Shown piece after piece: positions 7,308-17,174 of a stretch of DNA of 64,000 nt. Each line of letters begins with the position of its first letter. Position 1 is the first letter of the stretch. Location of the stretch: positions 1 through 64,000 of the forward strand of contig NZ_JAUORV010000013.1 of assembly GCF_030548205.1 (NCBI RefSeq), written 5' to 3'. The notes beneath the pieces were generated by a model. The model did not search any database and was not told the DNA's origin. It saw only the letters and a program-made list of their open reading frames with translations. Position numbers and translations under genes: made by a program. The stretch comes from Aliiglaciecola sp. 3_MG-2023 (GTDB lineage: Bacteria > Pseudomonadota > Gammaproteobacteria > Enterobacterales > Alteromonadaceae).

Positions 7308-9435
7308 TGGCGCCCAATGGTATTAATTCAACCAATAGAAATTGGTTAAAGTTGGCAGTTAAGTTTGCTTTACCATCGGTCACAGTTACCACCCCAAGGT
7401 CTTTACCGTGGAAATAATCTGTCACTTTGTATTGCTGAGCAGTTAACCCTCGTAACTCAAGGCTTCCAGTATAACTATCCGCATAAAAAGCGAAATATAG
7501 ACTGCCGTCTTTGGCTACAACGTGGGTTTCAGGGCGGTCAAAACCGATATCGTAAAGTTCACCTAAGTAAGTACCTTTGGGAAGCATTTTTTGATTATAT
7601 AAATCAAACCATTGCTTCCAAATGACTTCTTTTTCCGGGTTGAGCAAGAACTGTTGTGCCGCTTCATTGTCTGATGGCATGGTAAATTTAGTTCCTAACA
7701 CTGCACCAATGCCGAAGGATGAAGCAAAGTCACTAGCATTATCACTTAGCTCAACATGGTCACCATAATAAGGCGCTGATTCTCCCATTAATCCCTTGAG
7801 TGTTTTCCCTTTTAATCTGACTTGCCAAGATGTGAGAGGATCTGAGCTCACGGTTTGATTCATATAAGGGAGGTTATGAAATGCGTATGAGTCACCACAT
7901 GGGCATATTTCGATTACCGCGTCAGGATTGATTTCCATGGCTGTCTCATAAATTAGCTTCCAGTAATCAGCTAAGGCTTCAACAGATGCTTCAGGAGTGG
8001 CATGATTGTGTTCTGGGTTATAACAAGGAGGAACGCCGTTTAAATGGTGACCATCAATTTTCAAGCCTTCATATCCCCATTCGCCAAGCATCTTTTTAAC
8101 CAGCTCAACACTGTGTTGACGAACGCGTTCATCCGCTGGGCACAAATAGTAACTGTCCCACCATGTAACATCTCGAGTACTACCATCTTTATTGAGTAGC
8201 AACATTTCAGGATGTTGTTCAATCATATCGGTGCCAGGATCCACAGCCAGAGGTGCCCACCAAAGCTTGGCTTTCAATCCAGCAGATTTAATGTCTTCAA
8301 CAAATGCCTGCATATCTGCATCACCATTAGGGAATTTTTCAGGATCAAGATACCAATCCCCTTCTGCGGTTTGCCAGCCATCATCCAACACTGCCCACTC
8401 CAATCCCAGCTCTTTAGCTTTGGGTAATGTTTGCAGTATTTCATCAAAACTAAAGTCGCGTTCATATCCCCAAGCACACCAGATAGGCTCATAAGCTGAA
8501 TCTGGAACATCCGCCATAACCAGCCCTTTCTTCGCCATTACGTTACGATACATTTTCAATGTGGCGTAATAGTCTTTTTGATGGACTGATACAAAGGTAT
8601 CTAAGGTGGTTAATTCGTCACCAGGGGCTAGCTTCACGGTTTTTTCAAGTTCAACATGCAAATACGCCGCTTTTTCGGTGATATGTTCATTTGCAGGGTA
8701 AGTCACCGGAAAAGAAACCAATTTAGGATCTAAATCAATATGACCAATCGCCAAGCCTATATCTTTTCGCCAAATATCAGCCACCGCAGTACCACTGCCA
8801 TAATCTGTTGCGTTCATTCCCATGTAGTTCTGTTGCTCGTAGCCGGGTTGCAAAGGCATTACCCAATCTCGACGATCAGCGAACGAAGCACCTTGATAAG
8901 ACCAAAAATCTGGTTCGGAACGGGTCATTGCAGTCATTAAGTCTGTGTGCTGTGTGTTTTCAGCTGCAGAAAGTTGATAGGCATTCTGTACCCATTTAGA
9001 GATAATCAAACTTTGCGAGGCTGTATTTTTATAGGTAACTCGGATAAACAACGTATTGGGAAAGTTAGGGAAAGCCTGCACTTGCAGTTGTTTTTGTAAG
9101 CCATTGGACGCGACGCCAACTAAAGTGGTTTGCATCCCAGAACCTAAGTTGGAGTCAATCTGATGTTGTGTACTGTTGAGCAACATAAAATCATCGATGA
9201 GCTCACCTGATTTGGTAACAAGATACTCACTACCTTGATAATCCCCTAGCACTTTCATTTCGTTGCCTAGGGTGGCAGAGACACGGCTGTGCAATTGACC
9301 ATCGAATTCTAAGGTAATACCGCTATTTTTCACTTTAACGACTTCATCTTCCTGATCAACAGGAGTAATACAAGCGTGCAATAGAGGTACGCACACTATG
9401 ATTGCAGCCAATCTAGAAATAAATTTGAATGACAT
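7294..9435 (-). CDS. GH36-family alpha-galactosidase / alpha-N-acetylgalactosaminidase, lipoprotein
   Basis: This 713-residue glycoside hydrolase has a lipoprotein signal (lipobox LHAC, Cys21). An N-terminal beta-sandwich (about 35-290) is followed by the GH36 barrel: WCAWGYERDFSF near 319, LEWAVLDDGWQ near 345, nucleophile Asp461 in GLKIDGHHL, and a probable acid/base Asp532 in SSDPLTSW. A C-terminal beta-domain ends the protein. The family retains configuration while cleaving terminal alpha-Gal or alpha-GalNAc. The aga-type neighbours favour alpha-GalNAc glycans, but specificity cannot be read directly. It is probably anchored at the outer membrane or in the periplasm, feeding the adjacent permease and catabolic genes. 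Confidence 0.88.
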   Translation of the reverse strand: MSFKFISRLAAIIVCVPLLHACITPVDQEDEVVKVKNSGITLEFDGQLHSRVSATLGNEMKVLGDYQGSEYLVTKSGELIDDFMLLNSTQHQIDSNLGSGMQTTLVGVASNGLQKQLQVQAFPNFPNTLFIRVTYKNTASQSLIISKWVQNAYQLSAAENTQHTDLMTAMTRSEPDFWSYQGASFADRRDWVMPLQPGYEQQNYMGMNATDYGSGTAVADIWRKDIGLAIGHIDLDPKLVSFPVTYPANEHITEKAAYLHVELEKTVKLAPGDELTTLDTFVSVHQKDYYATLKMYRNVMAKKGLVMADVPDSAYEPIWCAWGYERDFSFDEILQTLPKAKELGLEWAVLDDGWQTAEGDWYLDPEKFPNGDADMQAFVEDIKSAGLKAKLWWAPLAVDPGTDMIEQHPEMLLLNKDGSTRDVTWWDSYYLCPADERVRQHSVELVKKMLGEWGYEGLKIDGHHLNGVPPCYNPEHNHATPEASVEALADYWKLIYETAMEINPDAVIEICPCGDSYAFHNLPYMNQTVSSDPLTSWQVRLKGKTLKGLMGESAPYYGDHVELSDNASDFASSFGIGAVLGTKFTMPSDNEAAQQFLLNPEKEVIWKQWFDLYNQKMLPKGTYLGELYDIGFDRPETHVVAKDGSLYFAFYADSYTGSLELRGLTAQQYKVTDYFHGKDLGVVTVTDGKANLTANFNQFLLVELIPLGANGSE

Positions 9436-9460
9436 TTATGTTCTCCATGTACTAGGTTTA

Positions 9461-9488
9461 GCAGAAGGGTCTGCAAAGATCCTTCTGC
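9461..9488 (-). terminator. Intercistronic hairpin between amidohydrolase and GH36 genes
   Basis: GCAGAAGG (9461-9468) pairs perfectly with CCTTCTGC (9481-9488). On the coding (-) strand no U-tract follows, so it is more likely an mRNA stabiliser or attenuator than a full terminator. Confidence 0.45.
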
Positions 9489-9503
9489 TCTTTTTAATTG
9501 TTA

Positions 9504-10613
9504 TTAATTGAGGCTAAACGCTCGTCGGGCATTGTGATAATAAATTTTATCTATCACCGATTTAGGTAGTCTTAGGCCGGTAACCATGCCATCCACCTCA
9601 GGTACACTGAATTCCTTGTCAGTATTGAGGTAACTCCAATCTTCTAACCATTTTTGATGGGCACTATTTTTAAACTCTTGCGCTGCAGCGCCAGGACTGT
9701 GAGTTAGGTCTGTGGCATAAAGAATGCGGTCTTGATATTCAATAAAAAATGCTCTGACTTTATTTAGATCTTTTACTGACTGGGCTTGAACTTGTCCCAT
9801 ACGCGCAGCGAGATCGATGGTCGCATCAGGGTAACGTTGCAAAAATTCCGATATGGCATCAACGCTCCATTCCAAGCTAGCGAGGTGGGCTCCAATAAAA
9901 CGCATCTGAGGATGTTTATCCAACATATTGTTCCGGGCCGCCATTTGCGCTTCGTAACTGGGCATTTCCGGGTGCAAATACATGTGGTACTGAGGGTGCG
10001 CAGCAAAATATTCTTTGTCGTTATTCACGCTCATTTGATCTATAGGTAACCAGCAATTATGGGGCTCTCCCTGATGCCCTATGAGGGGTACATGTAACTG
10101 ACTTAAATGGGTAAAAATAGGATCCAAACCAGGATCATCAATCATCACTAGCTGCTGCGCATTGTTACGGAAGGACATACCAATATTCTTCCACACTTTG
10201 ACTGCCTTAGCGCCATTTACAAGGGCCGTATCTAAACGCTTTTGCACGTCTTTTGCCCATGAAGTATCGTCCCAGTTGCGCATTGAAAAAGTAGCCGCAA
10301 AAAATATGGTTTGTGGGTAGTCTTGGGTTAATGATAACGCAATATCTTGTTGTTCATCGATAGGCGGAAAATCAGGATAATCAACATTAATGGTAAGTAG
10401 CTCAAAGTTGTCCACTTGTGCTTGTTCAATAAATGCAGCCCCATGGTTATTCGCATGCACGTGGGCATCAAATTTTTTAACTTTGGGGAAATCAGACATG
10501 CTGTAGTGTTGTGATATTTCATCGTTGCCGACGTTAGAATGACTACAAGAAATCAGCGTCGTCGCCGCGATTATCATCAGGGTTGAACTTAATGAGGCAG
10601 TAAGCTTATTCAC
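9504..10613 (-). CDS. Amidohydrolase-family TIM-barrel lipoprotein
   Basis: This 369-residue protein begins with a lipoprotein signal (MIIAATTLISC, lipobox LISC). The rest is an amidohydrolase_2-type (COG2159-like) barrel. Motifs are KFDAHVHANN near residue 47 (HxH metal ligands), a central GHQGEPHN, MRFIGAHLAS and the late ILYATDL with a catalytic Asp. Such enzymes hydrolyse or decarboxylate small molecules using a metal. The substrate is unknown. Being secreted and inside a GalNAc/galactoside operon, it may act on released sugar derivatives or aglycones. It overlaps the preceding EamA permease gene by 8 bp. Confidence 0.8.
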   Translation of the reverse strand: MNKLTASLSSTLMIIAATTLISCSHSNVGNDEISQHYSMSDFPKVKKFDAHVHANNHGAAFIEQAQVDNFELLTINVDYPDFPPIDEQQDIALSLTQDYPQTIFFAATFSMRNWDDTSWAKDVQKRLDTALVNGAKAVKVWKNIGMSFRNNAQQLVMIDDPGLDPIFTHLSQLHVPLIGHQGEPHNCWLPIDQMSVNNDKEYFAAHPQYHMYLHPEMPSYEAQMAARNNMLDKHPQMRFIGAHLASLEWSVDAISEFLQRYPDATIDLAARMGQVQAQSVKDLNKVRAFFIEYQDRILYATDLTHSPGAAAQEFKNSAHQKWLEDWSYLNTDKEFSVPEVDGMVTGLRLPKSVIDKIYYHNARRAFSLN

Positions 10614-11520
10614 CAGTACGCCCTTCCATAGTCGAATTTACCGGCTTTTCTTCAGGCTCTAAAGCTAAAATGAGCGCAGCAATTGTTGCAATAATAATAC
10701 CTGCGATTTTAACGTTGTTTGGGATAACATCTAACAATACGATGGTCAGCACTGTAGACAACAGCGGTGCGCCAGCATTGGTTAACGGCGAAACCACAAT
10801 GGCTTTTCCGTAGCGGAATGCATACACCAAACACAATGCACCAATGGCATTTAATATTTGTACCGACGCGGTTTCAAATAGCATAGAAAAACTGTAATCA
10901 ACTTGGACACTACGGTCAGTCATTAAGTAAGCAACCGGTATTAACGCAACGGCAGTGACCGTCATATAGAAGAAGATACTTTCCGCACTCATGTGATGAT
11001 TAGACAGTTTCATACAAAATGCTTGAACTCCCCATGCTGCCATTACACCCAGGGCGAGTAGGAACCATAGAATACCGTAGCTGTGCTCTTCACCCGCCGG
11101 TGAATACTCAAACAGGGGTAACGCCAGCATTGCTAGAACAATGCCTATTCCACCGAGTAACCCCGTGCGTTCTTTAAGCAGCCCGAGAGAAAGCGCAATG
11201 GTGATCACGGGTGACAATGAAACGATAGGAAATATAAGGTAACCAGGACCAACAGTGACGGCATAAAACAATAACATTTGACCGCCACTCCCTAAGAAGC
11301 CAATCCAACAACCCAGCCAAATAGAACGTTTGTCCGTTTCTAGCTTCCAATCAATGAGTTTCAAAGCCACTATACAAGGTATAATCATAGTGACAGCCCA
11401 AATACTGTATACCACAGTAGAAGGTATTGATTCATCAGCAAATACTGCCGTTAATGCCCCCCAAAATCCCCATGAGACAGTGGTTATGATGGCAAAAATC
11501 AACCATTTCTTTGACTGCAT
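10606..11520 (-). CDS. EamA/DMT-superfamily permease
   Basis: This 304-residue integral membrane protein has about ten transmembrane helices in two EamA repeats (about residues 5-140 and 150-290). It begins MQSKKWLIFAIITTVSWGFWGAL and contains the repeat signature FPIVSLSPVITIALSLGLLKERTG. DMT permeases move metabolites by facilitated or ion-coupled transport. The position between a TBDR and two secreted hydrolases suggests inner-membrane uptake of the released amino sugar, in place of the AgaP permease seen in Shewanella. Its end overlaps the next gene, so translation is coupled. Confidence 0.85.
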   Translation of the reverse strand: MQSKKWLIFAIITTVSWGFWGALTAVFADESIPSTVVYSIWAVTMIIPCIVALKLIDWKLETDKRSIWLGCWIGFLGSGGQMLLFYAVTVGPGYLIFPIVSLSPVITIALSLGLLKERTGLLGGIGIVLAMLALPLFEYSPAGEEHSYGILWFLLALGVMAAWGVQAFCMKLSNHHMSAESIFFYMTVTAVALIPVAYLMTDRSVQVDYSFSMLFETASVQILNAIGALCLVYAFRYGKAIVVSPLTNAGAPLLSTVLTIVLLDVIPNNVKIAGIIIATIAALILALEPEEKPVNSTMEGRTGE

Positions 11521-11596
11521 TGTTATCTTCCTATTTTGTTCTTATTATTGTCTAACCTAAGTATTGTATCTGTTAGCCACTCACGACCTTTACGGC

Positions 11597-11632
11597 AAAC
11601 AGAGCCTAAGTTCACGTCCCTAGGCTCTGTTT
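11597..11632 (-). terminator. Strong hairpin after the first TBDR gene
   Basis: AAACAGAGCCTA (11597-11608) pairs perfectly over 12 bp with TAGGCTCTGTTT (11621-11632), just after the receptor stop codon. No long U-run follows on the - strand. It probably lowers read-through from the receptor into the permease operon. Confidence 0.55.
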
Positions 11633-11640
11633 ATCAAGAC

Positions 11641-14382
11641 TTAAAAGTCGTAGCGCAATCCTGCTTTAAAAGTTCTACCATATAGTTGAATAGAGGCAGG
11701 TAGATCGGGGCGACCTTGGAAACTACGATTAGATTCATCTAGCAGATTTTGACCTTCAAGTGATAATTGCAAGTAATCGGTAATATCGTATTTTACCGAC
11801 AACGACATGATCTTGCTTTCTTCCATGGTGGTTTGGTAATCGTCTCCCAAAGGACTAAATGCATCGACAACTAAATCGCCAGTATAATCTAAGGCCAACT
11901 GCGCACTTAATCGGTCTTTTTCATAAATCACAGAGAAAGAATAAGAGGTATCGGCAACACCCGGTAAAGCCCCTGCATCTTCTCCATTTACAACAGTGCT
12001 TGTATCCGTATAGGCATAACTAGCCGTAAAGCCGAAACCATTTTCAAAAAATTTCTGAACCCCAAGTTCCAACCCAAATACTTCAGCTGAATCACCATTG
12101 ATCGGCTGGGTGACTTGAAAGCTCTCACCGGCAATTTCAACTCTCGTGGTGTTCGACGTAATGAAACCATCTAGTTCTTTCCAGAAAAGCGTCGCATTGA
12201 GCAAACTACCTTCTTCGAAATACCACTCCAGCGCCATATCTGCTTGGTCAGAAAATACCGGCTTAATATTTGGATTACCACTGATATCCATAGTGAATAA
12301 TCCAGATTGCGCATTATCTGTTGTTAGTGGCGCAAGTTGATCTAGTGTTGGACGAGACAAGGATTGCGCCGCGGCGGCCCGAAAAAGCAGATCATCGGTA
12401 ATGTTAAAGCCGAAATTAATCGCCGGCAGAATTTTATTGTAACTTCCGTTGGCAGTCTGAGCCGCACTATCCGAATACTCTACATCCCAAGAGGGGTTCG
12501 ACGAGTCTGGATTAACAATCTGGATGGATTCAATATTGTTATAAGAATACATGGCAGTAACCTCAGTTTTTACCCAACGCAGCCCCGCATTGGCAAACCA
12601 TCGATCACCTTCAAAATTAGCTTGCAAATATAGTGCGGTTGTATCTTCTTCAATATCGTAAGAATTCACTGGGTTGTAAATAGGCTCCCAAAGCGCGGAT
12701 TCACTTTCTCCAAAAGTGCGCTCATTACCGAGGTAATCAACTATTGTCATTCCGTCTGAAGCAGCTAGGCCTGCGGCATAATCAGGAATACTGAAAATGG
12801 GAAAAGAGCGCGGGATATTAGCACCTTCTCCGGCAAACAAGTTATCGTAAGGAAAGTCACGGACCACATCCGCGCCAACTTCACCAAAAGTAAATGGGTA
12901 ACCACAGTAATTACAAGCACCGTACTCATAATTGTCGTAAGCGGTATTGGTTTTATTGCGGCTGGTGTAGGCAGCGCCAAAATCCAAGGAAACAAGAAAC
13001 TCATGGTCAAAACTTAGTTCGCCGTCCAAAGTAGCGCCAGTAACAGTGTCTTTTATATCACTTCCGTCTCGCGCCGCCCAATGGGGAGAGAAGTCATCAT
13101 TCCCAAAATCATCGGAGCTACGACCTTCAGTCCAAGTTGGGATGTAATCTGGCAAACCGCCATTATTTAGTTCGTAGTGTCCACTATGAGCACCTGGAGC
13201 ACCTGCCACTACGAAGGTATTTTTTCCCCCTGAATCTCGCTCTGATTGAGAGCGATAAACGTCTGCTTTAACAATTAAGTCATCAGTCAGTTGGTACTTT
13301 GCATTTAAACCAAACAAAGAAGTATCGACGGTACGATGCTCATCTAGGGTAACGACTTCCATACTAACATCAGCTATGTCCATGGCAGTAATCACATTGC
13401 CATCAAGGACGATGTTAGATAAGCGATTTTGTGCCTCACTCTCATCGGCCATATAGAAAGATTGGGTATAACCGGTGGAGTCTGCTTCCAGCTTGGTTAG
13501 CATAATATCAGCACTAACTTGCAACTTATTATTCGGACGCCATTGTAAATTTGAATTAACACCCGTTCGAGTAAAATCAGTAGCGTAAGAACCCAAGGCA
13601 TAAGACCCTGGAATAACTAGATTTTCTTCATTGTCACTAATAATGCCATTACCGTCTACATCATAGGACATTTCATCTTGCACACCAAAAACAAAATTAT
13701 CGAACATATCATCGGCACGCTCAGTTCCACTTGCATGAGTGACTCCAAGAATAAAACCTAAAGTTTCGTCGTCATTTGTGGTGCTATAAATAGCATTAAA
13801 CTTCTTGCCCACCTCTTCAGAGAGGTCATTGTAATCGGCAGTGGCAGAGAATACACCGTGTTGTCCTGGATTATCTAACGCTTTTGCAGATTTTAAATTA
13901 ACCGCGCCACCGATACTTCCTTCGATTCCCTTAGCTTCAACGGTTTTCCAAACATCGGCGCCATTGATCATTTCAGATGGAATTACATCGAACGCAAAAT
14001 TACGCCCACCGTCATCAGTCGCAAGAATACGGTTATTAAGAGTGACTATACTAAACTCTGGTCCTAAACCCCGAATATTCACGTATTGAGCTTCCCCTCC
14101 TCGAGTTCGGCTGACAGTAATACCCGAAATATGAGAAAGGGAATCTGCGACATTATCATCAGGAAAACGCCCTAACTCTTGTGCTGCAATGGAATCTACT
14201 AAAGATTTTGCATTTTGTTTTATAGAAACGGATTTTTCTAAACTACCACGAACGGCCGTTACTACGATGACTTCGGTATCTTCGTCACTTTGCTGAGCGT
14301 TAACTTGTGGAGCACTTAGCCCCAATACGACTGCGCACGCTAAAGTTGATTGTATAAATATTGTGTTTTTATGTGTATTCAT
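11641..14382 (-). CDS. TonB-dependent receptor of the GalNAc/galactoside locus
   Basis: This is an outer-membrane active transporter of about 913 residues. A signal peptide (ending VNAQQ) is followed by a TonB box region (TEVIVVTA), a plug (about 50-170, with LSHISGITVSRTRGGEAQ and IRGLGPEFS) and a long beta-barrel ending in aromatic Phe (GLRYDF), as needed for barrel assembly. ATG 14382 (AAGGTGA upstream) is preferred over GTG 14391. It is closely similar to the second receptor at 18928, most clearly in the plug. Upstream AgaR-like boxes suggest induction by GalNAc intermediates. It probably imports the oligosaccharide. Confidence 0.93.
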   Translation of the reverse strand: MNTHKNTIFIQSTLACAVVLGLSAPQVNAQQSDEDTEVIVVTAVRGSLEKSVSIKQNAKSLVDSIAAQELGRFPDDNVADSLSHISGITVSRTRGGEAQYVNIRGLGPEFSIVTLNNRILATDDGGRNFAFDVIPSEMINGADVWKTVEAKGIEGSIGGAVNLKSAKALDNPGQHGVFSATADYNDLSEEVGKKFNAIYSTTNDDETLGFILGVTHASGTERADDMFDNFVFGVQDEMSYDVDGNGIISDNEENLVIPGSYALGSYATDFTRTGVNSNLQWRPNNKLQVSADIMLTKLEADSTGYTQSFYMADESEAQNRLSNIVLDGNVITAMDIADVSMEVVTLDEHRTVDTSLFGLNAKYQLTDDLIVKADVYRSQSERDSGGKNTFVVAGAPGAHSGHYELNNGGLPDYIPTWTEGRSSDDFGNDDFSPHWAARDGSDIKDTVTGATLDGELSFDHEFLVSLDFGAAYTSRNKTNTAYDNYEYGACNYCGYPFTFGEVGADVVRDFPYDNLFAGEGANIPRSFPIFSIPDYAAGLAASDGMTIVDYLGNERTFGESESALWEPIYNPVNSYDIEEDTTALYLQANFEGDRWFANAGLRWVKTEVTAMYSYNNIESIQIVNPDSSNPSWDVEYSDSAAQTANGSYNKILPAINFGFNITDDLLFRAAAAQSLSRPTLDQLAPLTTDNAQSGLFTMDISGNPNIKPVFSDQADMALEWYFEEGSLLNATLFWKELDGFITSNTTRVEIAGESFQVTQPINGDSAEVFGLELGVQKFFENGFGFTASYAYTDTSTVVNGEDAGALPGVADTSYSFSVIYEKDRLSAQLALDYTGDLVVDAFSPLGDDYQTTMEESKIMSLSVKYDITDYLQLSLEGQNLLDESNRSFQGRPDLPASIQLYGRTFKAGLRYDF

Positions 14383-14476
14383 GGGTATCACCTTGTCACC
14401 TGATAGTTGGAAACGAACTAGCTTTGTTATTTATTTGAGTTACAGCATGTCGTCTTTCGGAAACAATATTGGCCAT

Positions 14477-14602
14477 CAATGAAACCAATGTCAATACAAA
14501 ATGAAACATAAAAAAGCAAAAATAACATAACCCATTGCTTTAGAAGTAAAAAACAAGTATTAAAACAAGAAAGAAAAAGACATAAACCAACCAAATGAAA
14601 TT
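14477..14602. promoter_or_regulatory. Putative AgaR operators between TBDR and agaZ
   Basis: The 306-bp divergent gap between the receptor and agaZ contains CAATGAAAC (14478-14486), CAAAATGAAAC (14497-14507) and CAAATGAAATT (14592-14602), the inverted forms of the TTTCATTT word. The last lies close to agaZ. Binding is inferred from likeness to the AgaR consensus and from co-occurrence at three aga promoters. Confidence 0.5.
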
Positions 14603-14688
14603 TAATGTAACTTTTTTATTTACATAATCGCCTTTATACCCCATAATTTTTGCCAATGTAAGCTATAACCAACGATTACGGAGGTGAA

Positions 14689-15975
14689 ATGAAAGTATTA
14701 TTGGATATGGTAAGCCAACAAAAAAAAGGGCTTAAGGCTGGAGTTTACTCGGTTTGCACCTCGAATGCCTTAGTAATAGAAGCTGCAATGAAGCATGTAA
14801 TATTACATAATGAAACTTTATTACTTGAAGCAACCTCTAACCAAGTTAACCAAGATGGTGGTTATACCGGCATGACACCTATCGATTTTCGCAATATGGT
14901 ACTTTCGATGGCGAAACGTGTTGGTCTTCAAGAAGATAGAATCATACTCGGTGGTGACCATTTAGGGCCAAACTGCTGGCAACATTTAACTGCCAAAGAG
15001 GCAATGGCAAAATCAGAAATATTAATTGCTCAATATGTTCGCGCTGGCTTTGGTAAAATTCACTTAGATTGCTCAATGTCATGTAGTGATGATCCCATTC
15101 CACTGAGAGATGAGGAAGTCGCAAAACGCGCAGCAAGGCTTTGTTTAGTTGCAGAAAAAGCATGGAAAGAAACAGGCGGTGAAGCGCCAGTCTATGTTAT
15201 TGGAACCGAGGTTCCAGTACCTGGCGGAACACAAGATGACTCTGAAGAGTTAGACCTGACTTCAGTTGAAGATGCTAAAACAACAATCGCGATTCACCAA
15301 GACACATTTTCAGAAGCTGGGCTGTCATATGTTTGGCCACGAATTATAGGCTTAGTGGTGCAACCGGGAGTGGAGTTTGGCTTACACAAAATAGATGCCT
15401 TTGTACCAGATAAAGCCCGTAGTTTGAGTGAAATGATAAGTCACCACGATAATATGGTATTCGAAGCCCATTCCACAGACTATCAAACCCAACAGCATCT
15501 AGCCGATTTAGTATCCGCGCATTTTGGAATTTTGAAAGTAGGTCCATGGCTAACTTTCGCGTTTAGAGAAGCTTGTTTTGCATTAGAGTGTATTGAACGA
15601 GAATGGATAGGCGCAAACGACTGCAGCAATCTAAAAAGCACGCTATTAACGGCAATGCACGAAAATGATAGCTATTGGAAGAAGTATTACTCCCAAGACA
15701 GCCGACAGCAAGAATTGGATTGCAAATACAGTTTGAGCGACAGAATTCGCTATTACTGGCCTGATGAAAAGGTGAACAAGGCGCTATCACAATTAATAGA
15801 AAACCTTGAACAGAGTCCGCCGCCGCTCACACTTATTAGTCAATATTTGCCAGAACAACACAAGGCGCTAGTAGCCGGTGAAATAGATAGTTCCATCAAA
15901 GGGTTTATCTTTCACAAAATATCGTTAGTACTAAACCAATATTCTGCCGCCTGTTACTCGCAGTCAGCCAATTGA
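14689..15975 (+). CDS. agaZ: AgaZ/GatZ/KbaZ family protein of tagatose phosphate metabolism
   Basis: This 428-residue protein belongs to the family annotated as the non-catalytic subunit of tagatose-1,6-bisphosphate aldolase, also proposed in Shewanella to act as tagatose-6-phosphate kinase. Family motifs are AGVYSVCTSNALVIEAA near residue 16, LLEATSNQVNQDGGYTGM near 45, ILGGDHLGPN near 87, FGKIHLDCSMSC near 121 and VIGTEVPVPGG near 170. The length is typical. GGAGGTGA stands just before the ATG. It leads agaZ-agaS-agaK, with agaS 7 bp downstream. No catalytic aldolase (agaY/gatY) is nearby, so its partner must be elsewhere. Confidence 0.9.
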   Translation: MKVLLDMVSQQKKGLKAGVYSVCTSNALVIEAAMKHVILHNETLLLEATSNQVNQDGGYTGMTPIDFRNMVLSMAKRVGLQEDRIILGGDHLGPNCWQHLTAKEAMAKSEILIAQYVRAGFGKIHLDCSMSCSDDPIPLRDEEVAKRAARLCLVAEKAWKETGGEAPVYVIGTEVPVPGGTQDDSEELDLTSVEDAKTTIAIHQDTFSEAGLSYVWPRIIGLVVQPGVEFGLHKIDAFVPDKARSLSEMISHHDNMVFEAHSTDYQTQQHLADLVSAHFGILKVGPWLTFAFREACFALECIEREWIGANDCSNLKSTLLTAMHENDSYWKKYYSQDSRQQELDCKYSLSDRIRYYWPDEKVNKALSQLIENLEQSPPPLTLISQYLPEQHKALVAGEIDSSIKGFIFHKISLVLNQYSAACYSQSAN

Positions 15976-15982
15976 TCAAGGA

Positions 15983-17146
15983 ATGCAGCAAACTATGAAA
16001 TACCTAACCTTTTCCGAAGAAAAATTAGCACAACTTGATGGCTATTGGACAGCCAAAGAAATCACTCAACAGCCTGAGTGTTGGCGAGGAACCTTGAAAT
16101 TGTTGCAATCTCAACAGCAACAAATTGAAGCTTTTTTAAAGCCTATATTGAGCAAGTCAGATATCCGTATCATCTTCACTGGTGCTGGAACATCCGCTTT
16201 TGTTGGCCAGTGCGTTACTCCCATTGCAATGCACGAATTGGGTAAACGAGTCGAAGCTATTCCGACTACAGATTTGGTCTCCAATCCGTCTGAGTATTTT
16301 CAGGCTAACGTACCTACACTACTGGTTTCGTTTGCACGCTCTGGAAACAGTCCTGAAAGCGTGGCAGCATTAGAATATGCCGATCAACTGGTTGACGAAT
16401 GTTATCAGGTGGCAATAACTTGCAACAGTGAAGGTGAGCTGGCCAAGCGCTGTGAAGGTAACAATAAACTCGCGTTGTTTTTACCTGAACAAACAAATGA
16501 CCGCAGTTTTGCAATGACCTCTAGTTTTAGTTCAATGCTGCTTAGTGCGCTTTATTTGTTCTGTCCCTCGCAAAATTTCGAAGAAGGGCTTAATCAAGCG
16601 GTTGTTGCCACGACAAAACTTTTAAATAACCAAGTATTACCGCTGTCGAAATTGGCAGATAGAAAATTTAGTCGTGTAGTGTATTTGGGCAGTGGCACGT
16701 TTAAAGGCTTAGCCCAAGAAAGTGCATTGAAGTTGTTAGAATTAACCGATGGTCAGACTATGGCGTGTTTTGATTCCCCGCTCGGGTTTCGCCACGGACC
16801 TAAAGCCATGATAGATGCAAATACCTTGGTTATTGTATACATCTCTAACAATCCGCTTACTCGACAATATGATCTTGATTTAGTCAAAGAATTGCAAGCT
16901 GATAACGAAGCCGGACATGTTCTTACCTTGCGCGCAGATACAATCCCCATGATCCCACAGGAAAATGAAATTGTATTTGATAACATGGCACGACTATCAG
17001 ACCGCTTTTTACTTTTACCTTTTATTGCTTGCGCCCAAGTATTTGGCTTTTTCAATGCACTTAGCATTGGAAATAAACCTGATAATCCGAGCGCTTCAGG
17101 TACGGTAAACCGTGTTGTAAAAGGCGTAAATATTCACGCTTTGTAA
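15983..17146 (+). CDS. agaS: AgaS-type SIS-domain galactosamine-6-phosphate deaminase/isomerase
   Basis: This 387-residue protein has two SIS domains. The first (about residues 45-200) shows FTGAGTSAFVGQC and SFARSGNSPES, which bind sugar phosphate. The second (about 220-370) shows YLGSGTFKGLAQESALK and SPLGFRHGPKAM, with the late histidine region typical of isomerases. AgaS converts galactosamine-6-P to tagatose-6-P with release of ammonia. ATG 15983 lies almost against the AAGGA site; ATG 15995 (MKYLTFSEEK) is an equally plausible start. It sits between agaZ and a BadF-type kinase, giving a consistent GalNAc pathway. Confidence 0.9.
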   Translation: MQQTMKYLTFSEEKLAQLDGYWTAKEITQQPECWRGTLKLLQSQQQQIEAFLKPILSKSDIRIIFTGAGTSAFVGQCVTPIAMHELGKRVEAIPTTDLVSNPSEYFQANVPTLLVSFARSGNSPESVAALEYADQLVDECYQVAITCNSEGELAKRCEGNNKLALFLPEQTNDRSFAMTSSFSSMLLSALYLFCPSQNFEEGLNQAVVATTKLLNNQVLPLSKLADRKFSRVVYLGSGTFKGLAQESALKLLELTDGQTMACFDSPLGFRHGPKAMIDANTLVIVYISNNPLTRQYDLDLVKELQADNEAGHVLTLRADTIPMIPQENEIVFDNMARLSDRFLLLPFIACAQVFGFFNALSIGNKPDNPSASGTVNRVVKGVNIHAL

Positions 17147-17174
17147 TCTAGTAATTGTTTCTCAGGAGATAACC

